From positions 1,860,001 to 1,924,000 of the forward strand of contig BJKQ01000001.1 in assembly GCA_006538405.1 (NCBI GenBank): 64,000 bases of DNA. The letters are read 5' to 3'. The translations under genes were made by a program, and so were the position numbers. The notes under the pieces are model-generated. The model had not been told where the DNA came from. It did no database searches and saw nothing but the letters and a program-made list of their open reading frames with translations. The stretch is from Hansfordia pulvinata. Lineage: Eukaryota; Ascomycota; Sordariomycetes; Xylariales. Each line of letters starts with the position of its first letter. Within the stretch, counting starts at the first letter, position 1. Positions 49,496-62,399 of the stretch are shown here, piece after piece.

Positions 49496-50746
49496 TTATT
49501 AAGCGGCCGGAGGACACGCGGACCAAACACTCGCCCCAGCCAAAGCCCGGCCACAGACACAAACCATAATCTTTAGTCACATTCAATACAATCTCTACAT
49601 CAAAGTCCAAAGTCGTGTAAGTCTAGAGTTGAATGTCGAGCAGGACATCACTGATGGATGGTTGTGCAAAGACGTCGTCGTGCGACCGGTGAAGTTATTA
49701 CGAGCCAGGTGCATATAGCAGCGGCCGAAAATGGAAGCAGCGAGTGGACATGTTCAGCCACTGTGCTGTGGGGCTTCAGTCGTGGGGATGCCTATGCTGA
49801 CTCATTCCTGTGGCGGTGCAGCATCAGCCCGCACGACTCAATCCACTCAAGTTGCAGTCCTGGGGACCCGTCCCGAATCTCAGGACCCTCGAGTGCCTCG
49901 CCAGGCACTCACTTGTTGGCAGCCTTCCAAGTCAAAGGTGCTCGTAGCGGTTATGGCCTAGTCCAACCTATCTCTAATACATGTAATGTAGGCGGCTCCC
50001 GTCGTGAGCATGGCGCGTGGCAGCGACTGGATAATGCACCTAGTGCCGCTCGCTATCCATGTTCAACAGAACACGCGTAATTCGCGACCCCCGAGTGCGA
50101 GAGAATCAGGGTCGGCGCAAAAGTCACCGCGGCCGGACTTGGATTTCACCGGGCGCATCCAAAACCCCTCTCTCATGGTCCATCCAGAACAATGATGAGG
50201 GTTGAAAGTCCACTCGTAAGTACTGAACTGGCGACAGCACCAGCCAGAAGGTATCTCCGATGTCCACTATTCGTATACCTCTCCGTAGAGGTCTCCCCAC
50301 GGTATGGCATTATCATCATGATCATCAATCGTACGAGAAACCATTTTCCGCATCTGCCCCGATGACGCGCGTCTCGACCTGCGGCCATGTCGCGTATCTT
50401 GTCATCGTTCCCAGCAAAGGAATCGGGTCCAGTGCTCATTGCCCATGAGTGCCATGCACGGGCGCATCGCCAAATACCAAACGTTAGCTACCTTAGCTAC
50501 TCGTACATGACCCAAGCCAAGGCATTCGGCCCATCCCGCAATACCCTGTACCTACCTGAGGTATCTTACTTTATTATCTCCCTGGAAGTAGCGGAGTTGC
50601 GGGTACTCGTAGCTGAGATGATATGAGATTCAATTGCTCAGATCCGTCAAATACTCGGGAGTCTACGAGTACTAGGTCGTACCTAAGGTGGTACCTAGCT
50701 TGTTTGTACGAGTAATGGCGCCTACCAGCCTGGACCCCTGATGAAA

Positions 50747-50754
50747 TGACGTCA
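50747..50754. promoter_or_regulatory. Perfect CRE palindrome TGACGTCA
   Basis: Exact ATF/CREB-type octamer in intergenic DNA. The nearest genes are Hsp30 (1.8 kb away) and YTH (3' side), so the target is unclear. Confidence 0.25.
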
Positions 50755-51463
50755 GTCTCCCTTGCACCCACCGCTCCAACGAACCTGGCTTTACCCCCAA
50801 TTCTGTCAGACCACACTGCACGTCCAGCTCGGCCCAGCCTCCGCTAACCAAAGCTTCCAAGCTTCCCACGCTCCCCGCACCACTCCGGTCCTGTTCCCCA
50901 CTGCCGCCCGCGCGGGCGTCAGTGCCAAAGAAGAACGCTGCAGTTTCGAGATGACGTCTGCAACTTTATTGGATGAGAAAGGGAGGCACCCTTTAGGCTT
51001 GGGGCGCCCTCGAGCCCCTGCGCTGCCGCGCCCGCCGTTTCCCGGCCCCATCGTACGAGTACGCGTATGTAGCCCTATAATCCCACCGCCGCCCCAGCCG
51101 CCGCCGCTATGACGTCGTTCCGCGTCCTTGTCGTCCCCCCTCCTCCATCTTCCCCATTGAAGGCTCGCAACCAACTTATCACAGCACAACGTCTTACTGC
51201 CTGCCGCTCTGCACGATACGAAGCCCGCTACGAGAACTCGGTGCTCGTGCGAGTACAGACCGTGTTCGCCCTATGACGACGGTGGCACAGTCCCAACTCG
51301 CATTCCCCATCGTCTCAGGGGGGGGTAAAAGCCATCGAATTCATCACTGCCATCGCCCCCCTAATGGAGGCGCCCAACCACTTTGAGCCGAATGAAAACA
51401 AATCCAACGTCATATCGTTCGTTCACGGCAGTCAAACCACGACCATCTCGATTCTGGCAGCGC

Positions 51464-51475
51464 ACTCGTACGAGT
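51464..51475. repeat. 12-bp palindrome ACTCGTACGAGT
   Basis: Internal part of the same palindrome as at 43297-43312, in unrelated flanking sequence, which argues for a dispersed motif instead of a duplicated segment. Confidence 0.85.
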
Positions 51476-52122
51476 AGCCCAAAGCGCCATGCGTGATGGT
51501 AGCCAGTGGTCGCCGTCGCCTGTCAACTTTCACCCTTGGCCCGATTTTCTCAGGGGCAGGGTGGCAAATAACGCCAACGTGCTCGTAGAGCAACCACCCA
51601 CACGCACGACAAGCGCACACTGATCAAAGATGAGGCTTCACTCGAGTTGTAGTTCATAATTCTATTCATGCTTGGACGAGGCAGAATTCTTCGAATTCGC
51701 CTAATTCACAACCGCTGATGCTCCAACCCCCAATGAGGGGTAAACATACATTCGTAGAAATCGACGTCGTCGAAGCAGATCGCTGAGAGATGACCTCCAC
51801 AATGGCCTCCACAATGTTCCATCAGGGCTTGGCCCGGCGGAAGTGGTAGCAACCAGGCCAGAGCAGGCAGACGCTGCATGTATCAATTCCCCAAAGCCCA
51901 TGATCCGAATTCTATCAGCGCCAACAACACCAAGGAAACTCGTGACGACATTGCCGTGACCTGTCAAGGCGCATGGCCGTAGCTTTCTGGCCTGTAAATT
52001 CCCACGGAAGGTCCAGCAAGCTGTGCAATAGAAGGTGAGAAACCTTGCGGCAACGAAGGACATCCAGTTCTATCTTCCTGACTGGCGGTGCTGCCCATGA
52101 TGGAAATCCTTGTCGGATGTTG

Positions 52123-54131
52123 CTATCGCCCGGTAAGGTTGCGCGACATATCTTGATAGGAGGGAGGGTAGATGCCGGTAGGGTCTACCATGGGACCACG
52201 GGGTGCAAATGGCACGCCCACGCCAGGGCGATGTGTGCCTGGTCGTGACGGCCAGGGTGAGAACCGGTTAAAGAGCGAAATGAGACTGCGGGCACAATTG
52301 GGTTCCAGCTCGGTGCCATCTCGCGCAATCTTGACCTCTCGGTTGGTGTTCCACGGGTTTTTGAGCGCTCTTGTGCGATGGAATGAAAGCCGAGATGTGC
52401 AGAGCCACTCCACCTTGAACGGCTTGCCCCAAATCTGCTTCTCCTCCTCCATCTTGGCGGTTGCTTTATCGCCTTGTGCATCGTCTGAACCGCCGTCTGA
52501 CTCGTCATTCTCCCTGATGGCTTCCCAGAAGATCGTGCCTCGCGACGAATCATCCGTAATTCGACCCTGGGAAACATGTTCCGTGGCTTCAGTAAGAATC
52601 ATCCGGGGCATACCCTCGTCATCCGCGGGCTGGGTCTCCGAGGAGAACTTGATCGCGGCTGCAGGATCATCATCGAGACGCGACTTCATGCGAGCGTATC
52701 CAAAGTATTCACTGGATTTGTTGGCGGAGAATATCAAGTAGACGCTGTCGGCCGACTGCCCGAATGTTAGCTTAACGATAGAGAGGAGAGTGGAGGAGAC
52801 ACTCGTAAGCTTGCATACCTGGAATGCGTCGTTCAATGTTTGCTCGTTGTGCGATTGAGTTGCCCACACTCCGTTCTTCACGCTGCGCTCGAGATCTTGA
52901 GTAGTCAAGCTCTTCATGATGAAGAACCGGTCTCTCTCTTTCGGGGCGGGTTCATCGAGGGGTGCCGAGTGCGCCCCGCTTTGCGTCTCCAATGACGCCC
53001 CGCCATTCTTAGAGTCTGGTTGCGTCGCCGCCGTGGACGATGCAACAACTGGCGTCGCAGGGGGCTGCGATTCAGGGCTGGAGACTTGAGATTGAATGTC
53101 CTGTGCGGGGCTTGACTTGGTAGCTGATGCCGAACCCCCCTGAGCAGCCAGGCTGCCCTTCTTGTCTCCACTCTTGCGTATCCTGCTGACCAGCCGGGCG
53201 TTGTTGAACTTGGAGTCGTGTATCTTGACTTGAGCGTGCTCGCATTCTTGGTCGGTTTTGTAGTTGGCGAATGCACAGTTGCTCTTTCTGATAAGGAAAA
53301 GCGAGTCAAGATTCGAGGCCAACTTGCTCACATGTCTGACCAAATCCATCAGGTCCGTGTGCACTGGCAGATTGCCTATCCAAATCGAGGTACCTATTCG
53401 AGCACCAATCAGTGACCGATGTTCTTCGGTAGAGCCCGATGCTACATCAGCACCAACTTACTGTTCTGTCGTGGCTTTGGAGGGGGGCCTCTAACTGCGG
53501 CTGATTGGAGGGGGAGTCTAAAAGAGCATTGTCAGCGATCTGGCTCCTCTGGAATAGAGATCATGTACTGGCTCACTTGTTGCCACAGAACCCCAGTAGG
53601 ACATCGAGGGGTCAACAGCGGATCCGGGAGACTGCACTGATGCTTCACCAGGCATGTTATTGGTGGTGACAGGCTTGATAGGCGGCAGTCCGAGTTATTG
53701 GCGTGTTGAGGATAATACCCATATGTAGGCGGGACCGAATTCTGATAAAATCGAGACGGCTCGGGGTGCATCTGATGCATCTGCGACGGCCAGTAACCAC
53801 CGACAGGCTGCTGAGGCGGCATGTAAACTGGGTATTGATACTGCGGCGTGAAATAGGGATTATTGGCGTTGAATTGCGTCGGGTCTCCGTAACTTGGCTG
53901 AGGTGGCAGGGCGTTGGCCATGTGACCCATGTTAAAGGTGCCTGGGCGGTTGTGATCCTGGAATGAATGGTGAAAGTCGGGGGTGCCAAACCGGTTACTC
54001 TGATAGAATTGCTGCTGTTCGCGCAAAGATTCAACCTTTCCTTTCCCCGTCGGGATCTTTGGGGCACCCGAATCTGGATGCTCGCCTGCCGCGTCCCCCG
54101 CAGGTGCACCCCCCAAAACTCTGGCAGACAT
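52123..54131 (-). CDS. RRM + YTH domain RNA-binding protein (two apparent frameshifts)
   Basis: YTH domains bind N6-methyladenosine in RNA; fungal members act in meiotic or general mRNA control. Exons: 54131-53577, 53517-53462, 53393-52819, 52755-52123. A Gln/Pro/Tyr-rich, disordered N-terminus (about 200 residues) precedes an RRM-like module starting STSIWIGNLP (about 205-278). After a Ser/Thr-rich linker comes the YTH domain from about residue 358: RFFIMKSLTTQDLERSV, NGVWATQ (cage Trp), VYLIFSANKSSEYFGYARM, GTIFWEAI and FKVEWL. The tail is Pro-rich. Two one-base losses break the frame: CC at 53690-53691 (restores PPIKPVTTNNMPGEAS) and the G6 run at 53482-53487 (restores APPPKPRQN joined to STSIWIG). 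With both, the exons sum to exactly 607 codons including stop. Whether it is the Pho92-like or Mmi1-like orthologue is not clear. Confidence 0.88.
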
Positions 54132-55067
54132 GTTGTTGGACTAGGTGGTCGTGGTTCGTGACTGGCGATCCTTTATCAATTACCAAAGCACACGAGACTT
54201 CTGTCACGTTGTGGAATGGGCTCCGTGGGTTTTGCTTGGTCGTGTCTCGTCGTTTTCCGTGTCGAGGCGGTCGAATTATGTGGTCGTGCAAAAGATCAAT
54301 CTCTTCTCGGAGTTGTCTTCGTGGTGGTCAGCATTATTCTTGTGCCCTTGTGGGAAATCATCACCCGCAGGATCCTACGTTGCGAGGATGAAATCGAAAA
54401 CGGATGTTTCCTACCACAAGAATGCCAAGAGGCTTGAAACCAAGAACCTGAATGTGGCGAGCTCGATCGATCGTTTGAGTAGGGTTGGAGGGGTCACAAC
54501 GATACAAGGCTGTGGACCGACCAAGCCCGTAGGACGGATTCTGCGATGGGCGACTGCGGTAGCTGAACGGTTCACTCGCACATCGAGAAGGCACAGGGTC
54601 TTCCAGAGAGACTGTATCCAGTGATTCTCTCAAGGTGCTGACACTATGCCCTGATGGCTCGCTCTTGTATTTCCCGCCCTTCAATGACGCTGGCCTCGGG
54701 GCACCGCGGGGTGGGAATCCTTCTTCGCCGTTATGTTGATTTTCTGTTCAAGGTCGAAAGGACGCCAACCTCAACCCTATTTGCGCTTTCTCCTGATTAG
54801 AACACGGAATGACGGACGGGACCGTGAAAGGCGGGGCGTTGATGGGTGGCCGTTCGGATCCGAGGGGGGTGCTCCGTAGGTGCTCTGTAGGTGCGCGGGG
54901 TTGGAAGGGAAAAGATTGCGGCTGGTAAGAAATCAACAAGCCAAGCAAATAAAAGATAGGGTTTGCGAGGGTATATGAATAAAGACGGCGACCTGCGAGA
55001 GGATGTACGTCGAGGGCGGGATGATCATTTCCCCTTTCTGCTTCAACGGGACGAATGGAATTTTATA

Positions 55068-55085
55068 GGGGGGGGGGGGGGGGGG
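55068..55085. repeat. G18 homopolymer
   Basis: Run of about 18 G, exact length uncertain. Confidence 0.85.
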
Positions 55086-57922
55086 AGCAGGATGAGACAG
55101 GCACACACGCTGATTCGGTACGTACTGCAGGGAAGAAGAGCTGGGGAGGGATCGAATGGAACAACCAAGGCCTGCTTGTTTTTGCATACGTCCCACAGTC
55201 TCCCCGGAGAAAGGGTCTAATACACGTTGCTCGTTCTCTGGGTCCCAGGACCGATGGCGTAGCGAAGGCAGGGCTGCGAATATGCCCTTTGCGTGGTTCG
55301 CCCCTGACCAATGGTCGGAGCTTTGCAGCGGGAGCCAGGGTTAAAGTAAAGCATTCGACGGCAGCATTCGTGCTGTTAAGTTTACCTGTGCTCCTGGGTG
55401 AGTGAGCCGCGTGTCCGGCAGCAGCAGAAGCAGAAGCAGCGGCGGCGGCGGCGGCGGCAGTAGCAGCAACAGGGTCCCGGGGGCTACTCACTAGCAGAAC
55501 AAGCGAACATGGGAAAACTGGAGCAAGGCGCCATGGAATTTTGCTTGATGGCTGCTGGTAGCTGGGCGTAGCCGGGCCTGGCACCTCTTTACCACCCGCA
55601 CTTTTAGACTTTCTGGGTGTGCCTGGGTCTGGCCGCTAAGGCCAGCGGAAGCGCAGTGCCCGCTCGGATCTCCCGCATGTCTATCACAGCCGCCGCGACG
55701 ATCGCCGTGGGCGTCACCACAGTATATTCTGGGTCTCGTGTGGCGGAGGCAGGCCGAAGGGTCTTTGGATCGGCAGCCGGCGCGTACGAGTACGGAGTCC
55801 CCGACATTGTTCCCAACGAGGGCTGCCATGAGGGTCGTTGGACAGGTGAAGTTGCCGATGCCGTTTGGTCCAGGCGGTGATGCGAATCTTCAAGGTAAGA
55901 CTGTTCTCGCTGGCTGGCTCGCGGGGGCATTCGGCTGGGTTGGGCCGCACAACCAGCCGAGACCAGGATCTGCTTGGATTCGGGAACGATGAGCACATGA
56001 CCACCGGCGATTTCTTGTGCTGGCCGTCAAGCCACTCTGGACTCTGGTGGCTTTCGCTTTCACCTTCACCTTCGCATCCAATTGCTGTCGAAGTCGCTGT
56101 GGGATTGTCGCCCCAATGGAAAGGTGAAGAAGGTACTCGTACGACGGGAGGAGAGGCTGATGCGGACACAGTCCACGATTCCGATTCGCACAGGAGGAGG
56201 AGAAAGCTATCCCAGCCATGGGCTTTCCGTCTGCTTGGTCATGGTCTGGGCAGAGGCAGGTAGGTACTCATGACTTGCGCTCACCCCAATCTAGCAGCTC
56301 CGATGTCGTACTCGACACATGAGCCTTGATCCGCCGAGAGAGGCCCCGGGTGCCTGGCCTCCGGGTGGCACACCGGCAGAGAAGGCGCGGACCGGCGCTG
56401 GTGAAGGCGCGAAGCACGAGTTGACAGGGCCACCGAGTATCTACATGCTAGGTACGCAAGCTACATGTGGACCTGGTTTCGAAAAGACTCGGTGTTTGCG
56501 AGCGAGCACCGCAGATACAGGTAGACAGAAAGTAGACTGCGAGCTTGGGCAGGGTTGCAAGATGATGCATTTTACCTGCTCCACGGACCCTCAGCTGCCG
56601 GGCTAACGACGAGCCCAGACCCGGATCGAACCTCACTGGGCCTTCAATTGATCATACAATGTCAACGGTCGTACACAGTATCGGCACTGCCCTGGCCCCT
56701 GACATTGAACAAGGGGCCAACGGCCAGCCGGCAAGCCGTCCAGGGCTCCACGGGATGGATACGGGGGGGTTGAGACATATGCACTCATGTACGAGTAGCC
56801 GTAGAGCCATGTCTGCTGGATGGCTGCAGGACTCGCAGGACTCCCTCCCACGTCGAGTGCCGTTAGTTCGAGTTGAGGGAATCATTACGTCGCAAGGCCG
56901 AGCTACTCGCGAGAGTACTCGCACGGGGGCTCGCACGGTGTAAGAGTAATTCAAACCAACGATGGAACGCCGGTCCAACACCCTGCATCTGGTCTGTGGC
57001 TGGAACCGGTGGTAGCAACGTGCCCACGAGACTGTGAGCCAAGCGAGACAGCCACAATGACGAAGGGCGCGGAAGAAGGTGGAATCCCCTCGCTTTGCCA
57101 GAGGAGACCGATTGACGATTGATCGATTTGGTGCTGCGTGGGATTCCGGCAAGATGACGACTGCTTGGGTGGGAGCAGGCGCCCGCCCCGTAAGCGTGGT
57201 CATCATGGGGAGAGGGACAGCGCCGGGCAGGAGCAGTCTCTTGGAATCGCGGTCGTTGACAGAGATCTGCAGGCCTGGGATCGTCGCCACGGCCCCGTCA
57301 TGAGCAGCTATGATGACATAGTCTCAAGAGATTTCGAGCGACCCGGCAATGGGAATGTTGGAATTTCCATCCTCTCAGCCCCAAGGCCCCTCTCTTCGGT
57401 ACCTAAGCCATGTGGGGCCTTCAATCAGTACGACGCCCTAAGCAGACCACTGGACTCTTGGGCGTGGCTACGCCAGAGCAGTACTTGTGCTTGGCGACGC
57501 TCAATGTACTGCTTGTCTTGTGGCGTCGTCCTAGTCGCCATACACAGGCGTGATGCGACCGGCACCTACAGGCTTCTGGGTACGGGCCTGGACTCGGGAG
57601 CAAAGTCGTTGAAACGGCTCGTACATGGAAGCAGCGTGGCACTACGTAAGGCAGCCCCCTGATCGACCGCCGGCAGAGGTACCGCGTCCCGCCTTCGCCA
57701 ACACTCAAGGTACCCATCTAGTAGCGGCCCAGCCAGTCATGTCCCATCATCGGCGCATCGGGGCTCCTCAGTTGGCCAGCGATGACGATACCGTCGTGGC
57801 CTCGCTCCATCTGCCACACCTATGCGTGATCGTAAACCAAGGCCAGTCATCCCCGGATTCCGAAAGAGGCTTCCAAAGCCGACTTTTCACAATTCCCCAG
57901 TGTTCTTTCGGACTTGCCTTGA

Positions 57923-57955
57923 TGGCGCCTCGCTGGCGCCTCGCTGGCGCCTCGC
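57923..57955. repeat. Three tandem copies of TGGCGCCTCGC
   Basis: Three exact 11-bp units at 57923-57933, 57934-57944 and 57945-57955. Confidence 0.92.
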
Positions 57956-60485
57956 GTCAAGCCGCCCGCGACACCTCTGGGCAAGTGGTCATGGGGACAC
58001 CTCAATCCGGCACGCAAAGGCAAACCCCACAGACAGGCACACAGGGCTTTTCGCAATACGTTCGCGCGCACACCACAATCTCCCAGCCATGGGAGCGCAA
58101 GGGCTATGACAGCTGTCCCGTAGCAGCAAACATCGGTAGGTTGCTGGCGCAGGGCAAGGGGCCTTCTGAGCCAGGCGTGCCATGGAATCAGAAATGTACC
58201 CAGATACGGCTGGCAGCCTGTTGGACCTGAGACGCCTGGGCAATGTCATCAAGAAGGGCTACCGAAGACCATCAGATCGCCGACTCGTCCATCCGGGACC
58301 CATTTGAAGACAAAACGTCCACGGTGCGTGAGTGCGAACTGTCCGTACTCGTACGTGCTCTGTCAGGTTCACCGTGCCTGAATCCACTTTTTGCCTTGCT
58401 CTTTATGAACCTACTCGTCCACGTACGGGTGACTGTGGCGCGCGGCCGACAGATACCTTCGGCTGCACTGTTCTGCAGGTGACGGCAGAGTACCCCGGCT
58501 TACCAATGCGGGCGTCTGGTGCTTTGGGAACACGGCGATGACGCAATGGTCTTGTTCGGAGTACTGGATCCCAGCCCCGATTGAGGCTGCTTCTACGAGT
58601 ACCGTAGTGCTCCAACGGGCTAGCAAGGGCTCCGGGGCTTCATGTACCACTGGAGCTGGTACCTGTGCTCGCACGGCGCTTCCATCCATGGATGTGTACG
58701 ATTACTCCGTACTGCGAGTACTTGTATGTATCCAGGATGCCGTCGCATTCGGGCCCACGGCTGCGTGGTCCGGTAGCTTGAGGAAGGGTCGGATTGCACT
58801 GATGACGAGGGAAACATGGAACCTGACCCATGTCGAGCAATGCCTGGAAGTGCCTACCTTAAGCCTAGAAACATAGGATCTGTTACGCGCAAGGTGATAA
58901 CGTCTTAAATACATTCTTCGTCTCACTGTAATTTATAAGCTAAAAGAAGTATCGAAATACACCCTTATAACCGTTAAACCGCTTTAATTAACCGCCTTTT
59001 ACCCTTCGTAAGGTAATAATTTATTAATTTATATATTTCCCGTAAAAGTACGCGTTTATAATGCTTTTTTTAATATTATATATTATACGAATTCGATATA
59101 TTAACCGATCGCGATATAAAAAACGCTTTTAATAATTAAAAGATCGCTTTTCGCACCGCTTTTAAACTTAAAGATGTTAATAAGGAGTTTATTAATATAA
59201 TAAATAATAAGTTTAACGCCTTTTTTATTAAACTTATTATATAAAATATCCGCTTACCTTTTAATACCGCTTTTTAAACCGACTTTATTATTAATAAGTT
59301 TTAATTAAATTAAAAACTTAAGTGTATATAAATTAAGCCTTTTCGTTTAATTAAAGCATATGTTTAATAAGTATTAAAGGATCTTAATACTTTTATAAAG
59401 CTTTTATAAGTATATATTATTATTAAAAAGATTAACCTTAATTTAAAGCTTATAAAGAAACCGGTATAAAAAGAAATAATTATTAAATTAATAGTGTTAC
59501 GCTTAAATAAGCCTTAAAAATCGATATTAATAAAAGATTAATATATTAAAAAGAAGGATTATTAATAAGTATATAAGGATCTTATTAATTATTAAATTAA
59601 TAATAATAATATAAACGAAAATAATATACCGATCGTAATAAATAAAAAGTAAGAAGCGTTCCTTAAAAAGTATAACCATTCTTTAACGGCGACATCGCTT
59701 AAAATAACCTTATTCCGTAATAAAAAGGTGTATAAAAAGGTATTTATTAAAAAGATAATTAATAAAGAGTATATATAAAAGCTTAATAATATTAATTCCT
59801 TATTTATTATTATATATTAACCTTAACACGGTTAAGGTAACGGTAATAACGTGTTCTTATTTAATAAGTAAGTTAAAGTAATAAGCCTTACCGTTATAAA
59901 TAATAATAATATTAATAAAGCACTTATTAATATTATATATAAGTTAAAAAAAATATAAAAGGTGTAAAAAGCGTTAAAGACGTTAAAAAAGTAATTATTT
60001 ACTTTATTAATAACCTTTATAATAAAGTACGTGCTTTTAACTTTAATAAAGTAATAATAATACTTTAAAACACGGAGAATAACGTTATTTTTAACGTGTA
60101 TAATACGCAGGAAATAAAGTTATTATTTTTAAAAGAAGTAATAAAAATAAAGTAATAATAATAAGCGTTAACGAGGTAAATTATAATAAAGGGTAATAAT
60201 AATTCGTTTTTTATATTATATATTATAAAAGGGTATTTTAATAAAGTTTTTTAAGAAAAAAAGGCGCGCTTATATTATTAGCTTACTTTATTCTTATTTT
60301 AATATAATTATAAGTTTACTTAATAAATATAATTAATAAAATCCTTATATTTTTTATATTAATAACCAGCGCGCCCTTTACTTACCCGTTTATATACGCG
60401 TATATTAAGTACTTTTATTAAAAGACGTCGTTTTTTATTACTTTTATTAAAAGATATTGTTTTTATTACTTTTACTTATATATAT

Positions 60486-60490
<5 letters not shown>

Positions 60491-60515
<25 letters not shown>
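60491..60515. repeat. TA dinucleotide run
   Basis: About 12 TA units inside the AT-rich block. Confidence 0.85.
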
Positions 60516-60522
<7 letters not shown>

Positions 60523-61351
60523 CCTTTATTATTACCAGCGCGCTTACGGCGTTTTACTTACTTTTCCGCCCTTTATTAATAAGTAAAGCGCTTATAATAC
60601 CGTTTACTTTTTATTAATATCCATGATTATACTTACGGCCCTCTTTTTTAATTATAATTCTTTATAATTCACTTACGTGTTAATAATAATCTCTTTTTAT
60701 AACTTTAATATACTTATACCCTTTATATACTTTAAATAAATCTGATATTGTAAAAGCTCTTTATTAACTCTTTTATTTTTAACTTCCTTTTTATAATAAT
60801 CTTTACGCCCTTTTATTTAAATAAAGTTATAAAGCTTATAAATAATATATAAAATTAATATTTACTTCGCGATTAAGTATTTTAACGCTTAATCTCGGAT
60901 AATCTTAAACTTATATTTTAATATATTAAACACCCGTTTTATTATTATTTAAATCCTTAAATATTAAAAATTATATAATTCTTTAACGTTATTAAGCTTT
61001 TTTATCTTACTTACTTATTTTTAAAGGTAATATTATACTTTATAATATAATATAAGGATCTTTATATATATATTAAAGCCGGCGTTTATAAGATAAAACC
61101 TCTTTTTTAAGACTTTAAAGTTATTAATAAAAGCGAGCGTTAATAATTATAAGTTATTTATAAACCCCTTTTTATTAATAAGTGTTATAAACTTAATCTT
61201 TTAACTTAATCTTATAATATATAATTACGGCAGCTCGTAAGCCTTAACGTCTCCCTTTTTTCTTCCTTTTTTAAAGAGAATATTATTATATTAACGTACT
61301 CACACGGGTATCGTTAATGATTAATTTATAATATATATTCTTTTTTAATAA

Positions 61352-61444
61352 ACACCGGTAAAACGATAACACGAGCCGTAACACCGTTAATAAAACGATA
61401 ATACGAGTTATAACATCACCGATAAAATAATAATATAAGCCGTT
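61352..61444. repeat. Imperfect tandem repeat, three copies of about 30 bp
   Basis: Copies start at about 61352 (ACACCGGTAAAACGATAACA), 61381 (ACACCGTTAATAAAACGATA) and 61413 (ACATCACCGATAAAATAATA), each ending in an (A)CGAGCCGTA-like or AAGCCGTTA string. Differences between copies are mostly C/T and G/A, as RIP would produce. It could be part of a decayed LTR or leader of the gypsy element. Confidence 0.6.
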
Positions 61445-62399
61445 ATCTTTTAAATATATAAGATATTAAACATTAATTTACCTCCTTTTTAAACCGAAAC
61501 GGTAACGATAAAAGGCTTAAATCTTTAATAATAATTTTAAGACTTATATAAATCGTAAAACTTTTAATAAAGCGTATTATTTAAGTAAATAATACGTTAA
61601 TAATAAGAATTAACCCGGCTTACGGCCGTGTTAACGGCTTTAAAAAAGCGTGAAAAAGAGTAATCACCCTTTTCACCTTTTTAAGTTATTATTAATACGA
61701 CCCCGGCTTTTAATAACTTAACTTAAGCTTTAAAAGCTTAACGCTTTTATCTTATTATCGACACGGATATAAACGCGTTTAATTTAAAGGGGGGGGCCTT
61801 TAAACACCACGCACGGTCACGCCGGACTTAAATAAGCAGTAATTTAAAATAAGGCCGTTACGGTGTAAGCCGTTACTTTAAAAGGGCCTTTTTAATAATA
61901 ATAAAGTTATATTCACCGCTTAACGTTTAATATTAATATATAAGTTAAAGGCCGATTAAGAGTTTATTAATAATAATTAAAATTAATAAGTCTTTATTTA
62001 AATAAACCTTTCCCTTTTAATTTAAGCTTAAATAACCCTTTTTTACGAAGTAAGCGGCTTTAAAGAGTGTATAAATTTAAAGTATTATAACCTTAATTAT
62101 TTCTTATAATACTTTACTTTATTATTTAAAGATCCTTATTAATAAATAATAATTAAAACCGAGCTTAACCATATACGGTAAAGGGTTAAAGAGAGGTTCG
62201 TTACGTTCCTTTTTTACTTTAAATAAAAGTTATTTATAATAAAAGGTTAAAATTAAAACGGTTCGGTTAAGCTTAACCGCTTTTAATAAGCCTTTTTAAA
62301 TCGGATAAAAAGGATTATATATAATTATTAAGTCTTTTATATAAATTATAATAAAGCGGTGATAATATATTAAGTTATCGCGTTAAACTTAAAATTTTA

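Larger units (their letters stand above)
48974..52122. other. Hsp30 promoter region and YTH gene downstream region
   Basis: About 3.1 kb. The first 550 bp carry the Hsp30 TATA box and heat-shock elements. The remainder has no supported gene, but holds a CRE octamer (50747-50754) and TACGAGTA-type motifs, including the 12-bp palindrome ACTCGTACGAGT at 51464-51475. Confidence 0.5.
54132..58879. other. Upstream region of the YTH gene; no gene found
   Basis: About 4.7 kb. It holds a G18 run (55068-55085), an 11-bp triplicate (57923-57955) and several TACTCGTA/TACGAGTA motifs (for example 56134-56141, 58346-58353). No ORF has a recognisable domain. It ends at the abrupt switch to AT-rich sequence. 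Confidence 0.45.

Noticed and set aside
56610..56640. T-arm-like word GGTTCGATCCGGG on the minus strand
   Set aside because: Stem does not pair and no other tRNA part is present.
58880..61900. Further protein-coding remnants in the left part of the AT block
   Set aside because: Stop-tolerant reading gave Lys/Asn/Ile/Leu strings without a motif order that I could tie to a family.
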